The notes: generated by a model from the sequence alone, not told the origin. Counted from the stretch's first letter, positions 53,823 to 64,000 are shown. The stretch: DNA of 64,000 nt from Ectobius pallidus (GCA_964059195.1 CAXKWD010000001.1:218992484-219056483); one strand, 5' to 3'. Numbers and translations: made by a program.

Positions 53823-54769
53823 GGCCGGTATTCATAGTCGCAATAAGTCGTAGGCTACTTATATCCAAGTCGAACTTTAATCTCGTCTTAAGTTGAGTTT
53901 CTGACACAAACAAGTCGGACTTATGACGTAGTTACTTTATAAAGTCAGACTTGACAAAGTCGAGCTTATTGCTATTCATAGTCACTAAAGTACGACTTAT
54001 TTGTTAAATAAGTCGTACTTTATCAAGTCAAGGGTCCCCCTGACTTATTTCAGTTTAAGCCAGAACCATGGACAGTGATTTTGAGGATCTTGGCGAGGTA
54101 TTAGAATAAACTCTTTCCCCAAAGCGTTATTTGCGAAACATGATGAATCTATTCAAATTCTGCAGTGACAATGAATTTAAAAAGATATTTCGTTTCGAGA
54201 AGACACAAGTTTGCAAATATCAATCGCCTATCTTTCATCGGTACTTCTATCTTGATATTTCATATCGGCCCAAAGCTTCCTAAGCTGTTTTGAATCTCTC
54301 TAAAACAATAATTAACATCGAAATAAATACATAAGCGTACCGGTCTTAATTCTGAACAATGTCCAAACTAATATATACACAGAATATTGTAAAGAAACTA
54401 TTGATCAGCTTACTTACACGCTGCATAATATGACTGGATGAATTGAATCCTTTGTTTACAATGAACAGCGCCGTCTGTATGTTTTATATCACAACAGCGA
54501 AATACGTACTCAGTCGGCTTTGCTTTACATAAAATCTGAAAAAATCTTAAACACGATTGGCTAATTCAATTGCTACGACAGTGAACGCATGATTTTTCAT
54601 ATTATTGAGTTCGACTTTAATAGGTAGAACAAGTAGAGCTTTATGAAGTCAGACTTAATAAAGTACGACTTGAAAGAAGACTATGAATACGAAAAACATA
54701 TAAGTCGACTTGTCAAATAAGTTCAGCTTTATAAAGTCGGTTCTTAAGTCGCCGACTATGAATACCGGC
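53823..54769 (+). mobile_element. PIF/Harbinger-like element, decayed
   Basis: Ends GGCCGGTATTCATAGTCG and GCCGGTATTCATAGTCGGCG (reversed), followed on both sides by AAGTCGNACTT-type palindromic units. Harbinger-like N-terminal transposase codons lie inside. A TTA precedes the left end, but a matching right duplication is not evident. Confidence 0.78.
54068..54235 (+). pseudogene. Harbinger transposase N-terminal fragment
   Basis: Starts MDSDFEDLGEVLE, then a stop at 54107, then SPKRYLRNMMNLFKF and DNEFKKIFRFEK in the same frame. The acidic start followed by R.R.N....F..F.D.EF...FRF.K resembles N-termini of HARBI1-type nucleases. The DDE core was not seen. Confidence 0.65.
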
Positions 54770-55589
54770 AACTTTCTTCAGGAGATTTTTTATCTATGAC
54801 GTAAAATGTGTATGCTACAGGGCATTAAAGTCATTATAATTCGGTGCTCTTAAATCAATAATTACGCGAAATAGGGTTAAAATTTTCGTTAAATTGACTT
54901 CATGCCTTCTTAGTGATGGTTAAAAACCTTACTCTTAATCATTCGTAAACATCTAGGCTATATCATAATTTAGTGTTTCCATAATCTGCAAAATTTACAG
55001 ACAAATCACATAACTGGTCGCCACTGCATTAGTTTTTTTATTTATTTTTTATTCATAACTACTGACTACAGTGTTAACAACGAAGTTCCTTTGTTTTGAA
55101 TTTTTTTTTCTAATGTTAGAAGTCAGTGGCGGGTATGCCCTGGGATATTTTATAGGAAAAATTGAACCCTTAGAGCAAAAATCTCGTATTAAAGTTGCTT
55201 GTCTGTGCCCCCTCTATAGGCTACAAAGGTAAAATATTTCGGTATTATTCATTAACACTCTGTATTTTGAAAATTAAATTTCGTTTTAGTGTAACCCTCA
55301 CTTTGTGCCACTAAATGTTAGAGACCGGATGATGGCATTATGTCGTGGGTTGACTGTAATATAAAAGTGCATTAATCATTGAATACCTTGATTACACCAT
55401 ATATCAAGCTGTGATCTCAACTTCACGCCCAAGAAGCCACTTCATAAATAACAAGAAACCTTGTGGTATGCAGCCTTGGCAATACTGTGGGGCCTTCAGG
55501 AAGATATACTGACTGCCCAAAGCCTCCATTGACTATTTTACTTCCTGGGCTTTGTTTCATAGAACTCCTCGAAAATATTAACTAATAAA
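54770..55589. other. No feature recognised
   Basis: About 800 bp with a little more GC than average near 55480-55560; no open frame or repeat match. Confidence 0.4.
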
Positions 55590-56125
55590 ATAAGGTAAAC
55601 TGATATAATAAAGTGCCAGAATGCTTTTGTTTAATCAGTGATAACTGCAATTATGATATGCATAAAATAAGTTAAGTTATTTTTGTAACCAATTTCCGAG
55701 TTAAGCTCCAGAGCAATTTCATTAAGCAGGGTTTACGGAAGAACAAAGGTATGACGTCTGATAAGCATATGTGAAGGAATATGTGGGTAGTGATGTTTGT
55801 CAAAGCTACCTATATTGCAACTTCCAAAGCCGTATATGAACACTGTAAAACAATATGTTGTAATCAGAACTGATTTGCATTTGATAAATTCTTTCTAATA
55901 ATACAATAAAATAGGCACTAATTTGGGCATTACTCCGGTACCAGTCAACCGATTTGGTCCAAAATCAGTAAGCTTCTTCATGTGGACGTTATAAATGCGT
56001 ATACCAAGTTTCATGAAAATCTGATGAAGCTTATTTGAGTTATCGTGCTTATAGCCACACAGATAGATGGACAGACATTTTCCCGTCCACCAAACAATCT
56101 CATAAAGTTCCATTCTGGCACTTAA
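55590..56125 (+). mobile_element. Element X, uninterrupted copy
   Basis: GGTAAACTGATATAATAAAG to CCATTCTGGCACTTAATAAT. Lacks the retroposon of X1/X2 and the Helitron of 16780-18600, so it shows the empty form of X. Confidence 0.78.
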
Positions 56126-56177
56126 TAATGTCAGAATTCATAATTTTATTTAGAGTTTTGTAGTTTTATTTAGTAGG

Positions 56178-56398
56178 CCTACCACTTGGAAGACCTAGAC
56201 GTAGGTGGGAGGACAATATTAGGATAGATTTAAGGGAAGTGGGATTTGTGAGGGATGGTTGGATGGAGTTAGCACAGAACTGGGTTGAATGTCGGGCTCA
56301 GGTAAGCGCGGCAATGAACCTCCGGGTTCTATAAAATCCATAATATTTCTGCAGCTTGCTTAAGAATTGTCTATTGCCATTGAGTAAGTAGGTAGGTC
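56178..56398 (+). pseudogene. LINE RT extreme 3' end
   Basis: Codons read LGRPRRRWEDNIRIDLREV, then WMELAQNW and QVSAAMNLRV; followed by a short 3' UTR and GTAAGTAGGTAGG. Same family as 1262-3530 and 37100-37560. Confidence 0.8.
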
Positions 56399-56448
56399 AT
56401 ACGTTTGAGAGCATTTACTAAAGCTTATTGTGTGCATTACGTACGCAA

Positions 56449-56905
56449 TAGTATATTGCGATACAAGTGCCGTAAGCGATGCATACGGATCGAGGAAAGA
56501 GTTTGAAAAAACGAGGAGCTCGCGCCGAGTTTTTTCAATTTTCCGAGATCCGTTATGCGCTTACGGCACGAGTATTGTATGCTATTTTTTGCACGATGAT
56601 TATTTATATCAATTTATTAAAATTAATTGAGATGTTACCTGAAAATATTATGTATATACATTATTGAAGATGGATGTTTATTTCAGAAAGTGATTCGCAT
56701 TTGTAGTTGTTTATGGGAACCGAATATTTGTCCTGGGGGGTCTTGTCCATTAGGCTTGTATTATGATGTGTGGTGTAAGTAAATTCTTACCGCACGGAAA
56801 CTCTTACCGCACATAGCAACAAGATTGCGTGCGGGAATGTCAACTTACGATCCACGGCAACATTATTCATAAGTACCACTAATTAGTTACGTCGTGCAAA
56901 AAAGC
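56449..56905 (+). repeat. K repeat, copy 4
   Basis: AGTATATTGCGATACAAGTG to TTACGTCGTGCAAAAAAG. The inner hairpin GTGCCGTAAGCG / CGCTTACGGCAC is well preserved here. Confidence 0.78.
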
Positions 56906-57040
56906 TTTAGCGGTCTCATCCGATTGCATACTTGATACATAAATAGCTGTTAATAGCTGTGTTTCTATAGGCTTTAAATAAACTACGGACATAATAAATG
57001 TTGTATTAACTGTTTTCTTCGCAGTCCGAGCAAGGGTATT
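56906..57040. other. Spacer with TTTTCTTCGCAGTCCG motif
   Basis: 56990-57030 matches the GTGCAGTCCG dispersed motif. Confidence 0.4.
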
Positions 57041-57642
57041 TACGAGGGCCGTCTTGTTGCCCTTTACAGAAAAGAGACACAATTTCTTAGAAATATTATT
57101 TGCAACAAATACAGCAGAATTCACCTAATTTTCAACATATTCGCCACCGGAATTGAAACATCTGTCTTAGAGTGCCACCAACTTTTGAACACCTGTGTCG
57201 TAGAAGTCTGCCGCCTGGGATTTGAACCACCGCGTGACAACCACCTTCGCCTCTCTGTCATTTTTTGTCATTTCGTGAGAGGTAGGAAAAGATGGAAATC
57301 ACTGGGAGTGAGGTCCGGGGTGTAGGGTGAATGTTTAAACACCTCCCAATCAAACTCCTGCAGGAGACTTGCTGGGAGGTCTTTAAAAATCCACCCTACA
57401 GCCCGGACCTCGCTCCTAGTGATTTTCATCTTTTCCTACCCCTCCAGAAATGACAGTGAGTGACAGAGAAGGGTAGAGATTGACAGAGAAACGGAGGTTG
57501 ATCACACAATGGTTCAAATCCCTGGCGGCAGAGTTATAAGACACAGGTTTTCAAAAGTTGGTCCCATGGTATGACAAATGTCTCAATTGCTGTGGCGAAT
57601 ATGTTGAAAAATAGCTGAACACTTGCTGTATCTGTTGGAATA

Positions 57643-58310
57643 TAGCAAACATGCCTAATTTCGCATTACCCCTAATTTCGCATAACAGCACTTCTTGAAA
57701 AGTCTATAGCAAATTAACACATCAAAGTAGACGGTCATTTGGCCACTACTCCAGTCCGAACGAGGTTTTTGAGGGGTTTCCCTCGTTCTTAGGCGAATGC
57801 CGGACTGGTCAATAATCCCCTCAAACAGATACACGCACTACAAATCTCTAGAATACATAACTACAAGTCACTAAAAAAACACACTCGGGAAATATTGCAC
57901 ATAAGACCTATCCGCACGTAGGTCTATCCTACGCCAAAATACAAAGACACAAGTACACAGCCCAAACACGTCACACCATCAACATCCCCTACGGATGTAC
58001 ATAAGGGCACAATAGGTTTACACACATCACATATGGTTACCAAAATTTGGTTTGACCGGAGGTTTAGGCTTAATTGCTTGGCACTCCGGGGGCAAGGGTG
58101 GGCATAAAAAAAAAAAAAAAAAAAAAAAAAGTATCTTTTTTATTTTATTTATTGCAAAATTAGGAACAGTAGTGGAAATATTTCATCTTTCTTTCATCTT
58201 TCTTCTCTTCTATTTTATACATTTTTTTTTATTTTTCCATTAATGTTCCTGATTTTGCAGTAGGCGTAAATAAAGTAGAAAGATACTGCGAAATTAGGCA
58301 CATTTTCCTA
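57643..58310. mobile_element. TA-target element with CCTAATTTCGC ends
   Basis: Ends TAGCAAACATGCCTAATTTC and TAGGAAAATGTGCCTAATTT (reversed), with TA on both sides (57641-57642, 58311-58312). The host palindrome reads straight across if it is removed. A retroposon with a poly-A tail lies inside. Confidence 0.8.
57745..58134 (+). repeat. Retroposon with 26-bp poly-A in the TA element
   Basis: Ends in an A-run at 58109-58134. It contains GGTTTCCCTCGTTCTTAGGC and GAATGCCGG, close to the SINE A core (GGTTTCCTCGGTCGTAAAGG), but has no clear tRNA head. The start position is approximate. Confidence 0.65.
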
Positions 58311-58395
58311 TATGTGTCCGTGAAATTGTGTTTTGTTTCTATAAACGGTCTCAGGGAAACTTACTTTATGGACGGCCCTTGTAACTTATATAGGT

Positions 58396-58505
58396 AAAAG
58401 GTAAAGTGTTCCCTATACAGGCCATGGAGGCCCAGAGGGTTCCTGGAGATTGAGGCTCCCAGATTTTATACATTCGGCACCTGTCAGCCTCTTGTATAGA
58501 GGTAT
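58396..58505 (-). repeat. SINE type B, 3' end
   Basis: GGCCATGGAGGCCCAGAGGG and GAGGCTCCCAGATTTTATAC are the reverse of 28640-28735. Confidence 0.8.
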
Positions 58506-58845
58506 TGCGTGAAATATCGGGTCTTGCGCTTCAAAAGATACGGGTCGTTTAATGGTTTGCGGTGAGTTATCAAATTACACGGTTAGAGAATTTAGCGGAA
58601 CCTTTAAGTACGTCTGTAACTTATAGTTAGTTACATAAACATTAAACATCCGTGAGCAAACGCTACATGTTTCGGGGTAATGTTGAAAAACACACATGTC
58701 TTACATAACAGTTCTGGGGGTCAGGAGTTCAACCTCTTCACTTTCTTCACAACTTACTTTCTTCCTCTTGCATATTAATTCTGTTTTATAATACCTCGAT
58801 GTGGACAAAATTGAAATTCTTTGGTATAATAAAAAGTAATACAAA
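58506..58845. other. No feature recognised
   Basis: No coding or repeat match noticed. Confidence 0.4.
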
Positions 58846-58847
58846 AA

Positions 58848-59715
58848 TAGTATATTGCGATACAAGTGCCGTAAGCGGTGCTTACGGATCGAGGAAAGAG
58901 TTTTTTCAATTTTCCGAGATCCGTTATGCCCTTATGGCACGAGTATTGCATGCTGTTTTTTGCACGATGATTATTTATATATGAATTTATTTATATTAAT
59001 TGAGATATTAGCTGTAAATATTATGTAGGCCTATATACACTAGTGAAGATGGATGTTATATTTCAGAAAGTGAATCGCATGTGTTTGTTGTTATGGGAAC
59101 CGAATATTTGTCCTGGGGGGCCTTGTCCATAAAGGCTTGCATTATGATGAGTGCCGTAAGTAAATTCTTACCGCACGAACATTTGTTTTGTTTTCATAGC
59201 AATCAGATTGCGTGCGGGAATGTCAACTTACGATTACGATTATTTTTTGCACGACTTAACTAATTAGTGGTACTTAACGAATATTTTTGCCGTGGATCGC
59301 AACTTGACATTCCCGCACGCAGTCTGGTTGCTATGAAAACAAAATAAATCTCCGTGCGGTAAAAATTACAAAAAGCACAAGTGCCGTAAATAAAACCACC
59401 ATAATACAAGCCTTTATGGAAGACCGGAACCAAGGCCCCCAGTTTGTGGCGACTTTAACAGGACAAATATTCAGTCCCCATAACAACCAACATATGCGAA
59501 TCACTTTCTGAAATATAACATCCATCTTCAGTAGTGTATAAACTTAGTATTTTCAGCTAATATCTCAATTAATATAAATAAATTTATATTAATAATCATC
59601 GTGCAAAAAAATAGCATGCAATATTCGTGCCGTAAGAGCATAACGGATCTCGGAAATCGAAAAAACTCTTTCCTCGATCCGTATGCACCGCTTACAGCAC
59701 TTGTATCGCAATATA
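58848..59715. repeat. Inverted pair of K repeats
   Basis: K copy 5 (58848-59235, plus) and copy 6 (59236-59715, minus) meet at their TTTTTTGCAC ends, forming an imperfect palindrome of about 870 bp whose two outer ends are both GTATATTGCGATACAAG. The left half is missing its last 40 bp or so. Confidence 0.8.
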
Positions 59716-59980
59716 TACTATATAGAGGGATAGTCAAGAGGTATAGACAGACATATTTTAACCTTTAAATACATAATTTAGCCTTTGCGATAATGTAGTT
59801 TGTCTTAAATGTTGTACTAAAATAACGGAAAACAAATAGGAAGATAATTTAGCTTGAACGACATATATAGAGTGGAGTACAAAAAATAAACTATGGGCCT
59901 AATCATTCTGTTAACTGTTTTCTCTGCAGTCCGCCATGGGTTTATAATTTGCGCGAGAAATTAAAGCATATCAAAATATA
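59716..59980. other. Spacer with GTGCAGTCCG-type motif
   Basis: 59895-59965 matches the dispersed motif (AACTGTTTTCTCTGCAGTCC). As at 155-240, it sits beside a Helitron, here at the 5' side. Confidence 0.45.
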
Positions 59981-59981
59981 A

Positions 59982-60832
59982 TCTCTATATATAGGCTATA
60001 AAAGGCTTTGTCCTGACTGACTGAATGACTGAATGACAGGAATCAACGTACAGCCTAAACTATAACAGGTAGAGACTTGGAATTTTGACAGTACCTTCGT
60101 TTCATAATGTAGGTGCTCACTAAGAAAGGATTTTGAAAAATTCTGATTCTAAATGCCAAAAATTAAATGTTTTTGAAAATACTTAACCCCTTTTTACATA
60201 GAATTATGAATTCCAAATCACAGAATATATTGTTGCCAAATTTTATATGATGGGCTTGGAAAAAACAATTGAAATGCACTTATGACAAATAAGAGAAGTT
60301 ATCAAAATAATTCATGTTATAAATAAATATTACAGAATGAAATCCACTAAAATAATGGAATCATATAACTTTCTCTACCCTGGACATAGAGAAAACAAAA
60401 CGAGGTATGGTAATGTGTATATTATTATATTATATCGCAGGTTTTTGGAGAGAAAAGTATGAAAGTGATAATGCTTTCTGTTTAATTTCATCCCCAAAAC
60501 GACTTTATGGTAACATAAGAGTGGGAAATTTCCCGCCTCGATATTACAATTTTATGTTACAGGGCTTTCTGTTTCTTCTTATTTAAACCTCTAGCAGGCT
60601 TGCTGTGCACTGTACAAGCGATGGGATGCAAAATTCTAGATCCTCTATGAGCCATAAAAAAACTATATCAAGCGTTTTCTGAGGGAATAGTTTGAGTGTA
60701 ATAAGTCATTCTTCCTATTTCAAATTATAAATGCCTATATAAGGACCTAGAATTTAAAATTGAAAATCCTTCATAAGCTAATTTCCAATTACAAAATACA
60801 AAACCCGGGCGACGCCGGGTCTTTTAAGCTAG
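59982..60832 (+). mobile_element. Non-autonomous Helitron, near full length
   Basis: 5' TCTCTATATATAGGC, 3' hairpin ACCCGGGCGACGCCGGGT and CTAG (60829-60832), between A (59981) and T (60833). Aligns end to end with 271-1098. The terminal hairpin is perfect. Confidence 0.88.
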
Positions 60833-61019
60833 TTTTATATATTTGAATTGAGTATCTCTTTTGGAGATTTTTTATAAACTTTATACACGAAGGGCCTAGC
60901 CTGTACTGAGACCTAAACCTTTTATTAGAAAGTAAGTAGTCATAAGCAGCCGTCGTTTGCAAAGATTCGGGCTTGAAACAACTGAATACGTACTGCCTGC
61001 AATACGGCCACTTACTTTA
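60833..61019. other. No feature recognised
   Basis: Short spacer. Confidence 0.4.
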
Positions 61020-61690
61020 TATCAGAATGTGCTTATATTTCCCATGCTTATAGTAGAGAAGTTATGTGTGATTGTTACTTCCTCTGCCCGTATGATAAAT
61101 AGCCTGCTATAGGTAGAGGAAGTATTGTATGCGACCTCGAAATTCCAGGTCGAATTTTCAACATAAATACACGTTTTGATGTTCCCGGAATATAAAAACT
61201 CTATTTTAAGAAACATGTCTGTGTGTGTGTCTGTGATTTAATGAGAACGAAAAATCGTATAAAACAAAATGTTATATTTGCCTTTGGTATCTTCTGGGGA
61301 TGTAACACGAAGATTGCCGAACAATTTTTTGTCACTTTTGGTACTGTACCTCTTTAGTTAAGAAAATTTCGTTTTTCACGATTTTTTTCGAAAATGACAA
61401 TAACGAGTTTGTTTAAAATTTTGTACATGAAATCCTTATGCTAAGAGCTAAGTCTTTTATTAGAAAAAAAAAATCCGCAAAAAATTCTTTGAAGGGTAGT
61501 TACAAGCCATCCACTATTCATAGAAACTTAGTCTTGCCTGGTGAACAATAAAGCTTTGCATCAGGTTGAAACAACTGAATACGCGCTTTTTCACGGCCTC
61601 TTCGGCATATTTCAGAATGTGAAGTGAGAAAGATGTATTGTTGGCCATGCTTAGATCAAAGAGTGTTATGTGAGTAAACTTCAGATTTTT
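61020..61690 (-). repeat. Dispersed repeat R14, copy 2
   Basis: Reverse match to 14240-15090; the TTACTTCCTCTGCCCG and TAGTTACAAGCCATCCACT blocks are clearest. Confidence 0.65.
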
Positions 61691-61830
61691 ATACTGCTAG
61701 ATTACTAACAACGGATATAGTCTATACCACAAATTTACGTATTTTATGCAAATATCATACCTGTAAAGTCTCACGTTTATTAAGTGCCAGAATGGTACTT
61801 TATGAGATTGTGCGGGGGACAGGAAAATGT

Positions 61831-62176
61831 CAGTTACCGAGCGAGGTGGCCGAGATGGTAACGTCTTTAACTCGCTTTCGGAAGACCCCAGGTTCAAATC
61901 CCGGGGCCGGGCAATTTGACATGGGTTTTTTTCATGGTTTCTCCAGTCGTAAAGGCAAATGCCGAATTCGATATTTACATAGCATGAATCATCCTGACCA
62001 TTTCATCTTGTATGAGTCCAATTAAATTAATATCAGTTGAAATTTACTCCATTCAATACACCGACAGTAGATACAATTGACAAGCGGAGTTCCATGGCCT
62101 ACCCTACTGTATAGTCATAGATCCCGATCTCCTGGTATGGCCTCGAAGTTAAAAGGAATATAAACACAGCTGAAAT
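61831..62176 (+). repeat. SINE type A in X
   Basis: Complete: CCGAGCGAGGTGGCCGAGAT head to AGTTAAAAGGAATATAAA end. Flanked by an imperfect 15-bp duplication (GGACAGGAAAATGTC and GGATAGAAAAATTTC). Confidence 0.88.
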
Positions 62177-62244
62177 AGGATAGAAAAATTTCTGTCCGTC
62201 TGTCTGTGCTTGTGTCTGTACGTGCGATAGGCCTAACTCAAATA

Positions 62245-62398
62245 CGCTTCACTGGCCTATGTCCGTCGCCGTGGGTTCGATTCCCGGCCGGGTCGGGTAT
62301 ATTTCAGTAGTGAAAAATCCCTTTCCCAAGTTCAGGACTGGGTGTTTGTCTTAGGTTAAGATAATGCACATTGTGCGCGATTCCTTAATTATTAATAT
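62245..62398 (+). repeat. SINE type F in X
   Basis: GTGGGTTCGATTCCCGGCCG box B, TTTCAGTAGTGAAAAATCCC, CACATTGTGCGCGATTCC; same ends as 48355-48490. Confidence 0.82.
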
Positions 62399-62815
62399 AG
62401 GCCTACGCATTTATAACGTCCATGGGAAGAAGCCTATTGATATTGTACCAAATCGGTTGGCCAATACCGGAGTAATGCTCAATTTAGTGCCTATTTTATG
62501 GTAAATAATTTATCAAATGCAAATCAGTTCTCGTGGTAACATATTGTTTTACAGTGTTCATAGTATACGCTGTGGAAGTTGCAATACAGGTAGCTTTGAC
62601 AAATAACACTACCCACATATTCTTTCACCTATGCTTATCAAACCAAATCTTTGTTCTCCCGTAAGTCCTGCTTAATGAATCGATCTGGAGCTTAACTCGG
62701 AAATCGATTACAAAAATAACTTGTTTTCTGCATATCATAATTGCAATTATCACTGATTAAACAAAAACATTCTGGCACTTTGTTACATCAGTTTACCTGC
62801 TATTATTACTACGTG

Positions 62816-63799
62816 CATTAATGCCAAAACTAGGATTCACCACAATAATTCCTTCATCTGTAGGCCTAAATATGCCTAAGGTTAAACGAGTGGTGCAAAA
62901 GTCAGCATATTGTGGTATTTTAAAGTCTATTTTCTGTCTGTAGTGTAATAAATCATAGTTTTGTGAACATTTTGATATATAGGTTTTATATGTTGCGTTA
63001 TTATTAAGCCAAGCAGAGCGACCTGGAGCTTTCTAAAATGGATAAAATACCATAAGGCACGTCATTTTCTTTTCGCTCTCCTGTAAAATTACATTTTTGT
63101 ACTTCAGGTACCATTTTCTGAAAAGCTATTCATGCTAAAATAATGAAACTTTCAGGAATTCATTATAGATAAGTTAGATGACAAATCTCCCTTAGCAGAA
63201 TTAGTCTATGGGAAAAGTCTTAACTATACAGAATTTTCAACTATTTTTATTTAAAAAAAAAGTCTTATTTTTTTAGACGTGAAGTTCTCATGCAGTTTTC
63301 ATGCAGTAATAATGTACATATTAGACTGATTGTGCTAGGGTAAATAGTAATACCTGTTGTTAGTAAGTTCCCAGAGTTTCACAAAAATCTAAGCTACAGA
63401 AATTGAATAAAGCGTACCTATGTCAAGGAAAGTAACTGGAAAAATAAATTATCACCTATGTGTTAAAAAATTCTTTCCTACCAAACAGTGAGATCTAGAA
63501 CAACCATTCTCAACTTATTTTAAAGTACAGAGTGCACTTGCAAAGCATAAAGAAATTCAACTAAATCTGACTGTTAACACCTGAGTTATGGCTTCTTAAA
63601 CATACGCTATATTTTCTATCATTTTGCTAGCGGTAACTACCATCTCCCCTTAAAGCTTATATTTCAAGTGACTATTTTCTCTTTTAAAAGCCTATATACT
63701 TGTTTTATAAGCCTGTTTTAGGTGCCCAAAACTAATTTTTTAGAGCCTAAAATCCCAGGTCTATACAGCAGTTACCCGCTTTTATTACAACTTGCATTA
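62816..63799. other. No gene; possible hAT right end
   Basis: 63720-63767 (GAGCCTAAAATCCCAGGTCTA) looks like a hAT end with AGGCTTTTAAAA units inward, but no partner end was found. TTGCATTAATGCGAAAACTAG at 63792 repeats CGTGCATTAATGCC.AAACTAG at 62813. Confidence 0.35.
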
Positions 63800-64000
63800 A
63801 TGCGAAAACTAGATATTGAAGTTCAGTCTCGCATATTTTACATTGAAAGCGGTGCTCTTAATCAAGTTTTGGTGCGTATTTCCGCGTGGTTGGATGTTTC
63901 TCAACTTCACGACCTTGTCGGGATCAGTAATGGGAACACTTGCACATCTCAAGATGCTTTCTTCATAAGAGAAAGTCGACCTTGCCATTTATTTTCGGCA
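63800..64000 (+). CDS. Open frame running off the window end, unrecognised
   Basis: ATG at 63800 opens a frame with no stop in the remaining 67 codons. Composition is less AT-biased than its surroundings (..ISAWLDVSQLHDLVGIS..). No domain, signal peptide or family is recognisable. It may be a chance frame, as many of this length occur in the window, or the start of an exon. The ATG lies in a sequence also present at 62820, where the frame differs. Confidence 0.15.
   Translation, partial: MRKLDIEVQSRIFYIESGALNQVLVRISAWLDVSQLHDLVGISNGNTCTSQDAFFIRESRPCHLFSA

Larger units (their letters stand above)
57044..58386. mobile_element. Mariner-derived palindrome, with a nested element
   Basis: The left arm runs to a centre near 57360; the right arm contains PYSPDLAPSDFHLFLP-type codons and KLVPWYDKCLNCCGEYVEK. 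The outer part of the right arm (58312-58386, CAGGGAAACTTACTTTATGG) is separated by a TA-target element at 57643-58310. Confidence 0.82.
61777..62815 (-). mobile_element. Element X, split by two SINEs
   Basis: Reverse-orientation X: ATTAAGTGCCAGAATGGTAC at the left, AGTTTACCTG at the right. A type A SINE (61831-62176) and a type F SINE (62245-62398) interrupt it; the second junction also lost some X sequence. Confidence 0.75.

Overview
The window is eukaryotic, AT-rich and almost entirely made of transposable elements (TEs). I see no intact host protein-coding gene: open frames rarely pass 140 codons, and every recognisable protein fragment belongs to a decayed mobile element. The mixture (hAT, mariner/Tc1, PIF/Harbinger-like and Helitron DNA elements, non-LTR retrotransposon pieces including one R1/Jockey-type RNase H end, and at least six kinds of tRNA-derived SINE) fits a large insect genome. 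The strikingly common octamer TAGGCCTA and the repeat style make me think of a cockroach or other blattodean, but that is inference.

Layout. 1-3.5 kb: a Helitron, then a reverse-transcriptase (RT) fragment split by two younger insertions, an R1-like 3' end and a tRNA-bearing hairpin element. 3.5-10.3 kb: a hAT with a nested MITE, a mariner-derived palindrome, and a cluster of hAT elements, one nested in another. 11.3-13.7 kb: a 2.4-kb inverted repeat. 13.9-19.8 kb: a SINE, a Helitron nested inside element X, and a K repeat. 20.5-25.6 kb: mariner pieces, a palindrome split by a hAT, and two Y repeats in inverted orientation. 26.5-33.2 kb: a Tc1-like element, MITEs, SINEs, AT minisatellites and a third Y. 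33.5-35 kb: a degenerate AT-rich tandem array. 35.7-38.4 kb: two more tRNA-hairpin elements and LINE fragments. 39-44.4 kb: a fourth Y, SINEs, a K repeat and two X elements sharing one captured retroposon. 45-53 kb: a CTT microsatellite, several hATs and a GTGACAACC motif cluster. 53.8-60.8 kb: a Harbinger-like element with transposase remains, X, LINE and K fragments, a mariner palindrome nested three deep, an inverted K pair and a second near-intact Helitron. 61-64 kb: an X copy split by two SINEs, then largely featureless sequence.

The standout is a group of three elements (2876-3427, 35734-36253, 38151-38401). In each, a tRNA-like unit sits in or next to a hairpin with arms of about 80 bp (perfect in two), is followed by all or part of a second copy of the unit with a truncated arm, and is flanked by a 12-15 bp direct repeat. 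The two flank families share one tRNA-like core with an unusual G32-C33 anticodon loop. Nested insertions with clean target duplications also allow a relative order of events to be read. All coordinates, repeat comparisons and motif counts were made by eye; family names are from structure and remembered motifs, not from database searches.
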